From Bradyrhizobium sp. NP1 (GTDB taxonomy: Bacteria; Pseudomonadota; Alphaproteobacteria; Rhizobiales; Xanthobacteraceae), in NCBI RefSeq assembly GCF_030378205.1, contig NZ_CP127385.1:1116001-1180000 (forward strand): a stretch of 64,000 nucleotides of DNA, in the 5' to 3' direction. Positions 16,430 through 26,583 of this stretch are shown piece by piece. A program made the position numbers and the translations under genes. The notes beneath the pieces were generated by a model. That model worked only from the letters and a program-made list of their open reading frames with translations, searched no databases and was not told the origin of the DNA. Position 1 is the first letter of the stretch; the number at the start of each line of letters is the position of its first letter.

Positions 16430-18019
16430 ATGACCGTAACGCGGCGGCGCCTTCTTGCAACGGCGACTCTCGGAGTTGCATCTTCAGTTTTCAAAGGCGT
16501 CCGCCTAGCGCGCGCTGCTGACGACGTGCTGCGCGTGGTTATTCATTCGCCTCTGCGAATAATCGACCCGATCGTCACCATCGCACGCAACACCCAGATG
16601 CATGGCTATATGGTGTACGACACCCTGTTTAGCCTGGACTCAAAACGCGTACCCCGGCCTCAGATGGTCGATACATACACCGTCACTGAGGACGGAAAGA
16701 CCTTTGTATTCAAATTGCGTCCAAGTCTGAGATTTCATGACGGCGCACCCGTAACGTCTCGCGACGTCATCGCTTCGCTTCAGCGGTGGGGCAAGAAGGA
16801 TGGCTTGGGGCGAATGCTGATGGAGGCGAGCGAGCTGACCGCGATCGAGGACGATCGCTTTCAGCTCAAGTTAACCAAGCCGTTCGGCATGGTGCTGGAA
16901 GCGCTCGGCAAGCCAGGCACCTACGCTCCGTTCATCATGCCCGCGCGCATCGCAAGTGCTAGTCCAGACGTTGCGATCAAGGATGCAACCGGCTCCGGCC
17001 CCTACATCTTCAAGCAAGATGAGTGGGTGCCAGGCAGCAAGTCGGTCTATGTGCGTAACCCGCACTGGGTCTCCCGGTCCGAGCCTCCTGATTTCCTCTC
17101 GGGCGCAAAAATCCCGAAAATCCAACGCGTGGAATGGGTCTCGTTCCCGGATCCGAATGTGGCGCTCTCCGCGCTCCAGACGGGGGAAATCGACTATTTC
17201 GAATACCCGCCGCTGGACCTCGTGGGGATCGTCCAAGAACGCAGGGATCTGAAGTTGGTGAAGGTCGATCCCTGGGGCGCTCAAGGCTGGATTCGACCGA
17301 ACAGCTTGCATCCTCCGTTCAATAACCCGAAGGCTCGCCAGGCACTGCTGCATCTGGTTGATCAGAACCAGTATATGCAGACGTTGGGGGTGCCCCGCGA
17401 CATGTATTATCAGCATTGTGGCGCGATATTCCTCTGTGGCACGCCGCTCGAAACTGACGTCGGTGCGTCTGACTATCTCACGCCAAACGCGAAGCTCGCG
17501 CGCTCATTGCTCGAGGAGGCGGGCTACAATGGTGAGAAGCTCGTTGTCTTGCATCCGACGGATATCCCCGACATGGATGCAGCAACCACCGTGACGGCCC
17601 AGAGCCTCCGCAAGATCGGTGTCAACGTTGATCTGCAAGCGATGGCTTGGGGCACGCTGTTGGGCAGGCGGTTAAAACGCGAGGCCCCCGCCCAAGGAGG
17701 ATGGAATCTCTATCACACGCTCGATTTCAGTTTTAACATCGATACGCCGATGGCGAACAGCTTTCTCGTGTCAAGCTGCGACGATGCAGGTCCGGGGTGG
17801 CCGTGTGACGCGGAAATCGAGACGTTGCGCTTCGCGTGGGCAAAGGAACCGGATGCTGCAAAGCGATTGGATGTCGCGAAGCAAATCCAACGGCGGTTCT
17901 ACCAGACGGTGCCGTACGTTCCATGGGGCCAGTTCTCGCGACCGGTTGCTACGCGTGCATCGGTTCAGAACATCGGAGCAACGTTTATCCCGGTGTTCTG
18001 GAACTTGACAAAAACGTGA
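16430..18019 (+). CDS. ABC transporter substrate-binding protein, family 5 (oligopeptide/nickel type)
   Basis: Periplasmic receptor of an importer. Start at ATG 16430 with CTGGAGAGGGG upstream; ATG 16394 is in frame but the protein proper starts MTVTRRRLLATATLG, a twin-arginine signal ending near ARA|ADD. The mature chain shows the SBP_bac_5 features FKLRPSLRFHDGAPVTSRDV and the KDATGSGPYIFK segment. 529 residues is typical. Four downstream genes encode two permeases and two ATPases in the canonical order. Because it lies among aromatic hydroxylases, its ligand may be an aromatic amide or conjugate rather than a peptide; that is inference. Confidence 0.87.
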   Translation: MTVTRRRLLATATLGVASSVFKGVRLARAADDVLRVVIHSPLRIIDPIVTIARNTQMHGYMVYDTLFSLDSKRVPRPQMVDTYTVTEDGKTFVFKLRPSLRFHDGAPVTSRDVIASLQRWGKKDGLGRMLMEASELTAIEDDRFQLKLTKPFGMVLEALGKPGTYAPFIMPARIASASPDVAIKDATGSGPYIFKQDEWVPGSKSVYVRNPHWVSRSEPPDFLSGAKIPKIQRVEWVSFPDPNVALSALQTGEIDYFEYPPLDLVGIVQERRDLKLVKVDPWGAQGWIRPNSLHPPFNNPKARQALLHLVDQNQYMQTLGVPRDMYYQHCGAIFLCGTPLETDVGASDYLTPNAKLARSLLEEAGYNGEKLVVLHPTDIPDMDAATTVTAQSLRKIGVNVDLQAMAWGTLLGRRLKREAPAQGGWNLYHTLDFSFNIDTPMANSFLVSSCDDAGPGWPCDAEIETLRFAWAKEPDAAKRLDVAKQIQRRFYQTVPYVPWGQFSRPVATRASVQNIGATFIPVFWNLTKT

Positions 18020-18047
18020 ATTAGCGAATCGAGCGGGCAAACCTGCA

Positions 18048-18998
18048 ATGATCCGATATGTCATCCGCAGAATACTGGCGACGATACCGGTTATGGGAGT
18101 GGTCGCGCTGTTCGTGTTCCTGCTGCTGCATCTTACGCCTGAGGACCCAGCGGCGATGATTGCTGGAGATCTGGCGACCCCAGCGGAGGTCGCGCGTATC
18201 CGCACTCAACTGGGGCTGGACGGCTCGATCGTCACTCAATTTGTCGATTGGCTCTTTCGAATTCTTCGCGGCGATCTCGGTGTATCGATCTTTTCGGGGA
18301 CGCCGGTTAGTCGAATGATCGGACAGCGGATCGAGCCCACATTGTCGTTGGCCCTTTCGACAATGATCTTTTCAGTCCTTGTTGCCGTACCTATCGGTGT
18401 TTGGGCGGCCTGGAAAAAAGGACAATGGATCGATCGCGCCGTCATGGCACTCACGGTTGCGTCCTTCTCTCTGCCTGCGTTCTTGGTCGGATACATTCTG
18501 GTCGTCGTGTTGTCGTTGCGTTTGCAACTGTTGCCGGTGCAAGGCTTCGCAAGTCTGGGAGAGGGCATCTGGCCGTTCGTCAGCCATCTCATCCTGCCAA
18601 CTGTAACACTCAGCTTGGTATTCATCGCCTTTCTTGCCCGCATGACGCGTGCAACCTTGATCGAAGTGCTAAGTCAGGAATACATTCTTGTTGCGAATGC
18701 CAAGGGCCTCGGCACCGCCCGCATCCTGCTTTTGCACGCGCTCAAGAACGCGGCCATCCCGATCGTCACGACGATAGGTGGCGGCCTTGCGCTTGTGATT
18801 GGCGGCGCCGTCGTTACGGAAAGCGTATTTGCGATACCGGGGCTCGGCCGGCTCACTGTCGATTCCATCCTTCATCGAGACTATCCGGTTATTCAGGGGA
18901 TCACGCTGGTATTTTCGGCGACGTACGTCATGCTCAATTTGGCGATTGATCTAACCTACACGCTGTTCGACCCCAGAATAAAATACCAGGCGGATTGA
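18048..18998 (+). CDS. ABC transporter permease, DppB type
   Basis: Inner-membrane channel subunit of the peptide-type importer. 316 residues beginning MIRYVIRRILATIPVMGVVALFVF (first membrane helix), followed by an EDPA-type periplasmic segment (HLTPEDPAAMIAG) and at least five further helices. The ATPase-docking loop EYILVANAKGLGTARILLLHALKNA fits the EAA motif of this family. Located 28 bases after the binding-protein gene and three bases before the second permease, so certainly one operon. Confidence 0.88.
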   Translation: MIRYVIRRILATIPVMGVVALFVFLLLHLTPEDPAAMIAGDLATPAEVARIRTQLGLDGSIVTQFVDWLFRILRGDLGVSIFSGTPVSRMIGQRIEPTLSLALSTMIFSVLVAVPIGVWAAWKKGQWIDRAVMALTVASFSLPAFLVGYILVVVLSLRLQLLPVQGFASLGEGIWPFVSHLILPTVTLSLVFIAFLARMTRATLIEVLSQEYILVANAKGLGTARILLLHALKNAAIPIVTTIGGGLALVIGGAVVTESVFAIPGLGRLTVDSILHRDYPVIQGITLVFSATYVMLNLAIDLTYTLFDPRIKYQAD

Positions 18999-19001
18999 GA
19001 C

Positions 19002-19883
19002 ATGGCGGAAATATCTGGTGGTTCGATCCGAGCTCAAGCGACGTGGCAAGTGCCGGATCTGATGGCATTCGTTCGCCGCTATCCGGCTATCTCGATCGGT
19101 TTTGTCCTCATGCTGGTCTTGGCGACACTGTCGATCGCAGCTCCCGTGTTGTCGCCTTACGATCCGCTTGATATTTCCCCTGGACAACGATTGCGGCCGC
19201 CTTCCTTCCTGCATCTTTTCGGTACGGATGCGCTCGGTCGCGACGTGTTCAGCCGAACCCTTTGGGGCGGACGCGTTTCGCTGCTGGTCGGCGTCACGGT
19301 CGCTGCCGCAAGCGTATTAATAGGTCTCGTCGTCGGTGTTCTAAGCGGCTATATCCGAGCGTTCGATTTCGTCGTCATGCGCATCATGGATGGACTGATG
19401 GCGATCCCGGCGATTCTCGTCGCGGTTGCGATTGCGACCATGACGAAGGGCAGCATCGGCGCCATCATCGTCTCCATCTCAATCGCCGAGATCCCACGGG
19501 TGGTGAGGTTGGTTCGTTCGCTCGTACTGGGGGTTCGAGAGCAATCCTATATCGAGGCCGCGAAGGCCATTGGAACCCCTACCCCTTACGTTATCATTCG
19601 GCATATCTTGCCAAATATCGTGTCCCCCTTGATCGTTCAGGCTACCTACATCTGCGCCTCCGCGGTCATCGTCGAGGCTTATCTAAGCTTTCTTGGCGCA
19701 GGCACGCCGCCCGATACCCCAAGCTGGGGCAACATCATGGCCGAAGGACGCGCCGTGGTGCAATTAGGCTTCTGGGTCATTCTCTATCCGGGTCTCTTTC
19801 TGGCTGCGACGGTGTTGTCGATCAACATGCTTGGTGACGGTCTGCGGGACCTATTGGATCCGCACGTCGGTCGCCGAATTTGA
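19002..19883 (+). CDS. ABC transporter permease, DppC type
   Basis: Second membrane subunit, 293 residues, with an N-terminal helix (AISIGFVLMLVLATLSIAAP), the conserved HLFGTDALGRDVFSRTLWGGRVSL entry segment of DppC/OppC proteins, and an EAA loop with SYIEAAKAIGTPTPYVIIRHILPN. The C-terminal DGLRDLLDPH is the standard ending. Its stop overlaps the frame of the first ATPase gene. Forms a heterodimeric pore with the DppB-type subunit. Confidence 0.88.
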   Translation: MAEISGGSIRAQATWQVPDLMAFVRRYPAISIGFVLMLVLATLSIAAPVLSPYDPLDISPGQRLRPPSFLHLFGTDALGRDVFSRTLWGGRVSLLVGVTVAAASVLIGLVVGVLSGYIRAFDFVVMRIMDGLMAIPAILVAVAIATMTKGSIGAIIVSISIAEIPRVVRLVRSLVLGVREQSYIEAAKAIGTPTPYVIIRHILPNIVSPLIVQATYICASAVIVEAYLSFLGAGTPPDTPSWGNIMAEGRAVVQLGFWVILYPGLFLAATVLSINMLGDGLRDLLDPHVGRRI

Positions 19884-19894
19884 GGGAAGCGACA

Positions 19895-20929
19895 TTGATC
19901 GATCCAGCTACGCTCTCACCCGCAGGAAACGTGGCAAACCTCCTCGAGGTACAGAACCTGCATGTGCATTTCCCGACTCGCGCGGGTGTGGTGCAGGCGG
20001 TCAACGGTGCCTCGTACCATCTGGCTGCGGGCGAAACGCTTGGTATCGTTGGGGAGAGCGGCTGCGGCAAGAGCGTTACCGCGCTGTCAATCCTGGGACT
20101 GATCGGTGCTCGATCGGGTCGGATTGTCGAAGGCGCTATTCGCTTCAATGGTTGCGATCTTCTGGCGCTCACGAAAGGCGAAATGCGCCGTGTCCGCGGC
20201 AATCAGATATCGATGATTTTCCAGGATCCGATGACGTCCCTCAATCCTGTCCTTACAATCGGCCAACAGATCGTCGAGGCCATCAAGCTTCACCAGAGCG
20301 TCAGCTCCCTGGAGGCTCGTGAGCGCGCTGCCGAGATGCTGAACGTAGTCCACATATCGGAGCCACGACGCAGGCTTGATGAATATCCGCACCAACTGTC
20401 GGGAGGGATGCGCCAGCGCGCGATGATCGCCATGGCATTGGCCTGTAATCCGAAGGTTCTGATCGCCGATGAGCCGACCACGGCGTTGGACGTGACCATA
20501 CAGTCACAGGTGTTGCAGCTTATTGTGGAGCTGCAGAAACGCCTCTCCATGTCGGTGGTATTGATTACACATGATCTCGGCGTGATCGCCGAAACCGCCC
20601 ACCGAGTTGCCGTCATGTATGCAGGCCGCGTGGTCGAGGAGGCCTCAGTGTGGGAGCTTTTCAAGCACCCCCTGCATCCCTACACGCGTGGGCTGCTCAA
20701 CTCGATGCCGAAGCTTGCTCGTAGCGGTGCCGCCGCCGGACGTCTGGCCGAGATTCCAGGTATGGTGCCGTCGTTACGGGAGCCAATCTTGGGCTGCAGC
20801 TTTGCGCCACGCTGTGGACTGGTGACGGCTCGCTGCAGGAAGGAAGTGCCTCCGATGCAGATTCGATCTACGGGGCATCGCGTGTCGTGTTGGGTCACGG
20901 GCGACGGTGGAGCGCGCGGCGATGTCTGA
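19895..20929 (+). CDS. ABC transporter ATPase, DppD type
   Basis: Nucleotide-binding subunit. Walker A GESGCGKS (in [19 protein letters not shown]), signature [15 protein letters not shown], Walker [13 protein letters not shown] and the switch His in ITHDLGV. The C-terminal oligopeptide extension contains cysteines (CSFAPRCGL...CRKEVPP) that in this family can bind an iron-sulfur cluster. Start: TTG 19895 has GAGGGA seven bases upstream and is preferred; a TTG at 19880 overlapping the permease stop would add five residues. Confidence 0.86.
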   Translation: MIDPATLSPAGNVANLLEVQNLHVHFPTRAGVVQAVNGASYHLAAGETLGIVGESGCGKSVTALSILGLIGARSGRIVEGAIRFNGCDLLALTKGEMRRVRGNQISMIFQDPMTSLNPVLTIGQQIVEAIKLHQSVSSLEARERAAEMLNVVHISEPRRRLDEYPHQLSGGMRQRAMIAMALACNPKVLIADEPTTALDVTIQSQVLQLIVELQKRLSMSVVLITHDLGVIAETAHRVAVMYAGRVVEEASVWELFKHPLHPYTRGLLNSMPKLARSGAAAGRLAEIPGMVPSLREPILGCSFAPRCGLVTARCRKEVPPMQIRSTGHRVSCWVTGDGGARGDV

Positions 20930-21944
20930 CAAATCAACGAATCCGCTGCTCTCGGTTCGCGGCCTTACAAAAAAATATCCACTTCGCGGTAATTCACGAC
21001 GCTACATCTTTGCCGTGGACGACATATCGTTCGATATTTGGTCCGGCGAGACGCTTGGGCTGGTCGGCGAGAGCGGCTGTGGGAAGTCGACAGCAGGCCG
21101 CAGCATTCTACGGCTTATCGAACCAACCGGGGGCCGCGTTCAATTCGACGGCGTTGATGTTCCGACGTTGGACAAGAAAGGGCTTCGAGAAGTCCGTAGG
21201 AAGATGCAAATCATCTTCCAGGATCCCTATGCGTCACTTAATCCGCGCATGCCAGTCGGAGATGCTGTCGGAGAGCCCCTTCGCAACTTTGGTGTCGGGA
21301 ATGCGAAGGCACGGCAGGAGCGCGTGGCGGATCTCTTTGCGCGCGTTGGCCTGCGGACAGACTTCATGAGTAAACTACCGCACGAGTTCTCGGGTGGACA
21401 GCGGCAGCGGCTAGGCATTGCTCGAGCCTTGAGTCTTGATCCGACCCTTATCGTAGCTGACGAGCCGGTCTCTGCCCTCGACGTATCCGTGCAAGCGCAG
21501 GTTATTAACCTTCTGATGGATATTCAGCGGGAGCGCCATCTCGCTTACTTGTTCATTGCCCACGATCTTGCGGTCGTACAGCATGTGAGCCACCGGGTTG
21601 CGATTATGTATCTCGGCAAGATCGTTGAACTTGCCGAGACACAGGCCCTCTTCGGCGCACCCCTACATCCGTACACCGAGGCGTTATTGGCCGCGGTACC
21701 AAACCCAGATCCTGACGCAACACGACTGGCATCTCGTGCTACCGGTGAGATACCAAGTCCGATCGACCGTCCCTCGGGATGCCATTTCCATACCCGCTGC
21801 CCTTACGTGACCGAGGTGTGCAGGAGCATTCCACCGTCACTGCGAGCGGTGCGCCCTGGCCACTATGTCGCCTGTCATCTGAAAGAACCGGCGACCACCG
21901 GAGCCAGTGATCTGATCCTGAGCGCGCCGAATGAGTATCACTAA
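20922..21944 (+). CDS. ABC transporter ATPase, DppF type
   Basis: Second nucleotide-binding subunit. Walker [10 protein letters not shown], signature [15 protein letters not shown], Walker [13 protein letters not shown], switch FIAHDLAV, and C-terminal cysteines [14 protein letters not shown]. The ATG at 20922 overlaps the preceding gene by eight bases; an in-frame GTG at 20907 is less likely. 340 residues is the family size. The 3' end overlaps a small HTH gene by 14 bases, which is unusual for such operons. Confidence 0.86.
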   Translation: MSDKSTNPLLSVRGLTKKYPLRGNSRRYIFAVDDISFDIWSGETLGLVGESGCGKSTAGRSILRLIEPTGGRVQFDGVDVPTLDKKGLREVRRKMQIIFQDPYASLNPRMPVGDAVGEPLRNFGVGNAKARQERVADLFARVGLRTDFMSKLPHEFSGGQRQRLGIARALSLDPTLIVADEPVSALDVSVQAQVINLLMDIQRERHLAYLFIAHDLAVVQHVSHRVAIMYLGKIVELAETQALFGAPLHPYTEALLAAVPNPDPDATRLASRATGEIPSPIDRPSGCHFHTRCPYVTEVCRSIPPSLRAVRPGHYVACHLKEPATTGASDLILSAPNEYH

Positions 21945-22338
21945 GCTTCAGACTGGCACGGGATTGGCGCTGTCGAGCGAGACGGCGTTAGCAATACCGT
22001 CGTGGTATCTGTCGATGCAACAGCCGCAGCAGCGTGAAAAGATTGCGCATCTTCTTAGATTGTTTTCTTCGGCACGAAAGCACCCAGGACTGACTTCGGA
22101 CGAGGTCCTTGTGTTTTTCGCGATTGGTTACCTAAGTCTGTCGATGTCAAAGAATGTCGTCTTGATGCGATCGGTCAGATTTGTTGATGTTGCGTCGGCA
22201 CTCGGCATTCCCAAGGAAACGGTTCGTCGCAAGACAATGAGATTGGTGGATATTGATTATGTGAGCGCTTCGCGCAACGGAATCGCCATCAAGCAGTTCG
22301 ATGTATGGTTCCGGATGTTCGAGCGCGCGATAATCTAG
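21931..22338 (+). CDS. Small winged-helix DNA-binding protein, family not recognised
   Basis: 135 residues starting inside the end of the second ATPase gene (14-base overlap), hence translationally coupled to the importer. The C-terminal half, [20 protein letters not shown] followed by [12 protein letters not shown], reads as a helix-turn-helix plus wing as in MarR or FadR-like regulators; the N-terminal half ([14 protein letters not shown]...[22 protein letters not shown]) is probably helical. No enzyme motif. I infer a regulator that is made in step with the transporter, possibly sensing its substrate. The gap 22339-22638 after it holds only the channel-gene leader. Confidence 0.6.
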   Translation: MSITKLQTGTGLALSSETALAIPSWYLSMQQPQQREKIAHLLRLFSSARKHPGLTSDEVLVFFAIGYLSLSMSKNVVLMRSVRFVDVASALGIPKETVRRKTMRLVDIDYVSASRNGIAIKQFDVWFRMFERAII

Positions 22339-22638
22339 CGTGATGGCGGCGGAGCGTTTTATCCGACGAGGAATCGTGCCTCGACGCGCGTGATGTCATT
22401 TTGCGATAGATCAGCATCTTTGCCGACCGTCGGATATCGAGCGGGCGGTTAATCGATCGGCCTGTTGCCGATCGCTATTCGTTTTCCTGTCGGGAGAGTG
22501 CTGATCCGGCGCGAAGTGTCACAAATTTGATACGACCCGAGATATTTGGATTTGCAGGCTCAACTTGGGACTTCGGGCCCACAATCGATATCCGAGTCGG
22601 GATTGAATTGACCTCATCTACAACGGTGGGGTCGGACC

Positions 22639-23688
22639 ATGAATATTCGTAACTACAAATCGCGAGCGGCGATAGTTTCACTGATGGCATTTTGTGCCGT
22701 CGAGAGCGCAAGTGCCGCTGACTTGCCTGCATTGCCGGTAAAAGCGCCGACGCTCGTTGACAGCCCATTCTTTACGGTGAATGACAACCGGGTCACTATC
22801 GCATATCAGTTCAACGCGGTCTCCCCTGGTGTTACCGACAACACTTCCAAGCAGATCTATGCCTTTACTCACTTCGATGCATGGAAGTATGGCACCAATT
22901 TCTTCAACGTAATTCTACTCAAATCGGATCACAACGATCCCGCTGCTCCGTGCGGTAATTTCCTGGCGCCGATGTCTGGCTGCGCGGGTGCGACTGAAAT
23001 ATACGGCCAAGTTCGGAGCACGCTGGGGTTCAATCAAATATTCAACACGCATGCGTTTACCATGGGGCCGCTGCGTAACGTCTCGTTCATGTTCGGTGGC
23101 GACGGTGAAACCGAGAACCTATATCTCGCGCCTGCCAAGAAGGACGTCGTGGCCGGTCTCGAGTTTGCCCTCGATCTTCCCTACAAAGGCTACTTCAATA
23201 TCAGCCCCCTCTATTATCAGGAATGGGGCCACAGCACCTTCTCCACGCCCGGCTTCATGCGGCCCCCCTTTACGGGCCTGCCCGACGGAAACTTGCACTA
23301 CAATGCGACTTGGGCCGTCGAAATGAACTACTATATGGATCTCGGGTTTCTGCCTCCCAACTTGCAGTATTTTGCGATCAGCGGCCGTGCCGGGATCTAC
23401 GGGCCCAAGGGAAACGGGGCATACGGCAATTACACTCTCTCCACCGTCAACACCGCTACCGAAATCATTAGCGAGCCGATCCGGCTGACGTTGGACGTAT
23501 CGAAATTGATCTGGGGCGAGAAGTACAGCCACTTCCTGGAGACATGGGTGGCGTATCGATACCGGCAGAACAAGTTCGGCCTTGACGACAGCAATAAGGC
23601 GAATCTGGTTTGCTTCACCGCTGCCGGCGTCAACAACCACACTTGTACAGAAAAGTCGCTCTATACGGGCGTCACGATGAAGTTCTAA
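22639..23688 (+). CDS. Outer-membrane beta-barrel channel, possibly Tsx-like
   Basis: 349 residues with a clear Sec signal peptide (MNIRNYKSRAAIVSLMAF ... ASA|ADLP) and a C-terminal phenylalanine (TGVTMKF), the signature of barrel proteins inserted by the BAM machinery. The body is rich in aromatic-flanked strands (HFDAWKYGTNFFNVILLKSD, YFNISPLYYQEWGHS, FLETWVAYRYRQNKFG). The pattern recalls Tsx-type nucleoside channels and related rhizobial porins, but I cannot name the family with certainty. Placed right after the importer operon and followed by a strong terminator, it probably supplies the outer-membrane route for the same substrate. Confidence 0.65.
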   Translation: MNIRNYKSRAAIVSLMAFCAVESASAADLPALPVKAPTLVDSPFFTVNDNRVTIAYQFNAVSPGVTDNTSKQIYAFTHFDAWKYGTNFFNVILLKSDHNDPAAPCGNFLAPMSGCAGATEIYGQVRSTLGFNQIFNTHAFTMGPLRNVSFMFGGDGETENLYLAPAKKDVVAGLEFALDLPYKGYFNISPLYYQEWGHSTFSTPGFMRPPFTGLPDGNLHYNATWAVEMNYYMDLGFLPPNLQYFAISGRAGIYGPKGNGAYGNYTLSTVNTATEIISEPIRLTLDVSKLIWGEKYSHFLETWVAYRYRQNKFGLDDSNKANLVCFTAAGVNNHTCTEKSLYTGVTMKF

Positions 23689-23692
23689 GTGA

Positions 23693-23733
23693 CTTCGGAG
23701 ATCGCGCCGCCAGTGCGGCGCGATCTTCCGAAG
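23693..23733 (+). terminator. Long GC-rich terminator hairpin after the channel gene
   Basis: CTTCGGAGATCGCGCCGC and GCGGCGCGATCTTCCGAAG form an almost perfect stem of about 18 base pairs with loop CAGT, starting five bases after the stop codon. CCCTTTTCCC follows, a short T-run. Fits an intrinsic terminator ending the transporter/channel operon. Confidence 0.75.
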
Positions 23734-24657
23734 CGGCCCTTTTCCCAATCGTCAACCGTCCTGTCCAGTTAGAGCATGGTCACCTCACGTTGAACGAAAT
23801 AGTTGGCGCATTCCTTCGGTGCGGAGGTGGTTAGCAGGGCGCCGATACGCTTGTAGGCTTCTTAATTCTCTACGGTTGAACCAATCGATAGTTCCCTGAT
23901 TGTGTTCCTCGAACCGTGTGTGGCTTATCAGTAATGAAAAGTCGTTCGGCATTGCAGGTACATCGGCGAACAGCTTCTTCGCTGTTCCGTGTCAATTGGT
24001 TGAGCTCGTCAAGAGCTGCACCCGGCTGAGCAACCTTGGCTAGGCCAAGGGCTTGGGTAGTGAAGAGCATTCCCATCGGGCGCATTCCCGGGTGCTTGAG
24101 GTTGTCGAAGACAGCGCGCTCTGACGGCGAGACCCCTGAAGGCAGGGATAGAGCTGAGCGGGGTAGTTGCGTCAGCATTGACGGAACCTGTTGAGTGCAT
24201 CCCGAGCGGTCTGTTCGGCGTGCCCACTTTTGTTTTCATTGGAACTGTCATGAAATCACTCGTTAGGCACGAAGGAGAGGCGGCGATGTCTTCTCCGCCG
24301 TGGCCGGCGTTGACCGTCCGCTGGATGCGGGCGAGACCGGGCCACGGCAAGATCAGCGTGAACACCCGTTCCGGCCAAAGCCTTCACGACCAGGCGCTCG
24401 TCGTTCACCACGTTGTTGACGGAGAAGTAATTGATGCCCGTTGGGCTCGAAGTTTTCTACAACCTGCTTGAATCTGTCCGAAACGAAGACCTATCTTCCG
24501 CTATTGGTGAATCGGGGGAGCGCCATGCCAACGAAATCGCGTCACCAGACATGCGGCAGTAAATAAGCGCAATTTCAACCCCGCTGCGCCGATACCCTAC
24601 ATTTTTCGATATCTGGCCCCAATGGGGCCTCGCGCCTGGTAAAGCAATGCTTCCTGC
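23734..24657. other. 920-base stretch without a recognisable gene
   Basis: Several frames of about 100 codons exist on both strands (for example 23870-24178 minus and 24178-24471 plus), but they show neither family similarity nor a good start, and they overlap each other. The minus-strand frames follow the AmiS gene and might be decayed downstream operon genes such as an amidase, but no amidase motif is visible. I regard it as eroded sequence. Confidence 0.35.
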
Positions 24658-25299
24658 CTATGCCGCTGGCAAAGGGTGAGGCTTATCATTCGGCGCAATC
24701 CTTGAGGAACGTATACTCAAGAGCAGGAACAGAGTGATGGCCGAGAGTTGAACGGTCCAGACAACACTAGGTGGGACCAACTCCCAAGATCGCAGCAAGA
24801 GCAATCCGCCTGGGAAAAAGCAGGTCGAAAATCCTGCCACAATAATTAGGTATCCAGTAGGACGAGTCAGCCGCTCCAAGGTAAGAGCCAGGACCGCAAA
24901 TAATGCGCAAAATACGACCGTCCAAACGAACCACAGCGCGGCGGACTTAACGTCGCCAAACCAGGTCATTTGTACGGCCGTTATCGCGGCAGAGACTAGC
25001 GCAGCCCACCCGCAGAACCACCCCAAATTGCTAGCTGACAGCCCTGTGAAGCTTGCAACACCAAAGTACAAGAACGTGACCCCGAACAAGAGTTCACCTG
25101 CGGCCACCAACAAGATCTCAGTCTTTTCCGGGCCGGTAAAATCGTGCAGCGGCCACACAAGTTGATATGTGATAGCCAGAAAGAATAATCCAACGAGAGT
25201 GTTAAGAGGCGAAGAACTTCGCGCGTCTACGACTCCCAAAAACGATAGACCGTTCAGAATGTAGGCTGCGCCGGCGAAAAAAAGCCCCAGGTGGATCAT
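24658..25299 (-). CDS. AmiS/UreI-family amide or urea channel
   Basis: 213-residue membrane protein with six predicted helices, starting MIHLGLFFAGAAYILNGLSFLG, which is the family N-terminus. Start at ATG 25299 with AGGAGTGACTCC upstream; longer frames to 25590 have no similarity. The segment VGLFFLAITYQLVWPLHDF and the GELLFGVTFLYFG helix agree with AmiS/UreI proteins that pass short amides or urea through the inner membrane. No amidase or urease gene is found within the window next to it, so its partner enzyme is missing or elsewhere. Transport of an amide released in the nearby pathway is possible. Confidence 0.78.
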   Translation of the reverse strand: MIHLGLFFAGAAYILNGLSFLGVVDARSSSPLNTLVGLFFLAITYQLVWPLHDFTGPEKTEILLVAAGELLFGVTFLYFGVASFTGLSASNLGWFCGWAALVSAAITAVQMTWFGDVKSAALWFVWTVVFCALFAVLALTLERLTRPTGYLIIVAGFSTCFFPGGLLLLRSWELVPPSVVWTVQLSAITLFLLLSIRSSRIAPNDKPHPLPAA

Positions 25300-25617
25300 C
25301 GGAGTCACTCCTATTGCGCTTACTTCGTAGTACAAAGTCAGGAGTATCGCGGGACAATACCGTAGGATTGGTCCGCTTGCAGAATTATGATTAGTGCCAC
25401 TTGCGAGAATGTCGTGGCCAGTTTTTGTTCGCGGAAGAAACACGTGCACTTGCCTTAAATGTTGTACCCAGCTGCGCTTCGACCCGCAAAATTTGCAGCC
25501 GAGGCCGGACACTGGATTCTGGAAGCACGGAGCGCGTCTCATTGCAGCCCGCGTGTCCTCAATGATGGCCCCAAGCGAAGTGTGCAACATACGCGTCCCG
25601 CGTGCGATCGCCTCCGG

Positions 25618-26571
25618 TCATGGGCTTTCCTTCGCTTTGCCAATTTGCAGTCGGCGCACGGCCCGCCACGGCCTGCCATCAATAGCGGCTAGCCCGATGC
25701 CAATAAGAGCCATGCCGGCCACATGCTTCGGCAACAGGCTTTCATCCAGGAAAAGGACGCCTAGGATGATCGCGCTGGCGGGGATCAGGAACGTCACCAG
25801 CAGCAGGTTGGTCGCTCCGGCCGTAGAGAGAATCTGGAAATAGAGGATATAAGCGAACGCTGTCGAAATCGCCGCCACGCCGATCAGCGCGCCGGCCGCC
25901 GCCATGCTCGGGGTGTCGAGGGTCCACGGCCGGTCGATCGCGAGCATGAGGGGAATGAGCAGGGCGCTCGACGCAATCACCTGCCCGATGGCGGTCGCTA
26001 TGGGCGTGACGCCCATCGTCCTGAACCGGCGCCCGTAGATGCCGGCAAACGCATAGGACACCGCACCGGCGAGACACAGCAACTGCGCCACGACGTTGGT
26101 ACCAAGTTCTCGCAAGGCGTCGAAACCGATCATGACGGCGACGCCGGCAAAACCGATGACGACACCCGACAACTTGCCTCCGGCCATCTTCTCGTCGCTG
26201 GTCAGTACGTGCGCGAAGATGACGGTAAAGAGCGGTGTGGAAGCATTCAGGATCGAGGCGACTGTGGAGGCCACATACTGCTGGCCCCACACGATCAGCG
26301 AAAAGGGAACGGCGTTGTTCAGCAAGCCCATGCCGAAAAACGCCGTCCAGACCCGCACATCCGTCGGCATCCGCTCGCCCTTAAACTTCAATATCAGAAG
26401 TAGTATGAGCGCAGCCAAGACGACGCGGGAAACGACCACCGTGAAGACCGCCAGTTCACGAACCGCCACGGCATTGAAGAAGAACGAGCCGCCCCACACC
26501 GACGCGAGAGCGATCAGCATCGTCCACTCCTGCGCGGTCATTGGTCGGCTTAACGATGAAGGGGGAGGCAT
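25618..26571 (-). CDS. EamA/DMT-family transporter
   Basis: Drug/metabolite exporter of 317 residues with ten hydrophobic segments and two EamA repeats. Start at ATG 26571 (MPPPSSLSRPMTAQEWTMLI) preceded by AAGGAAG; the longer upstream frame has no family similarity. First repeat begins IALASVWGGSFFFNAVAVREL; the second repeat begins near LLCLAGAVSYAFAGIYGRRF. Such proteins export amino acids, nucleobases or drugs; substrate not predictable. A perfect inverted repeat, CTTGGACAAAGTGATC / GATCACCTTTGTCCAAG at about 26584-26620, sits just upstream and could be an operator or attenuator. Confidence 0.8.
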   Translation of the reverse strand: MPPPSSLSRPMTAQEWTMLIALASVWGGSFFFNAVAVRELAVFTVVVSRVVLAALILLLILKFKGERMPTDVRVWTAFFGMGLLNNAVPFSLIVWGQQYVASTVASILNASTPLFTVIFAHVLTSDEKMAGGKLSGVVIGFAGVAVMIGFDALRELGTNVVAQLLCLAGAVSYAFAGIYGRRFRTMGVTPIATAIGQVIASSALLIPLMLAIDRPWTLDTPSMAAAGALIGVAAISTAFAYILYFQILSTAGATNLLLVTFLIPASAIILGVLFLDESLLPKHVAGMALIGIGLAAIDGRPWRAVRRLQIGKAKESP

Positions 26572-26583
26572 TCTATTTTCTTC

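Noticed and set aside
23870..24471. Pair of 100-codon frames as small genes
   Set aside because: They overlap on opposite strands, have no ribosome site and no recognisable similarity.
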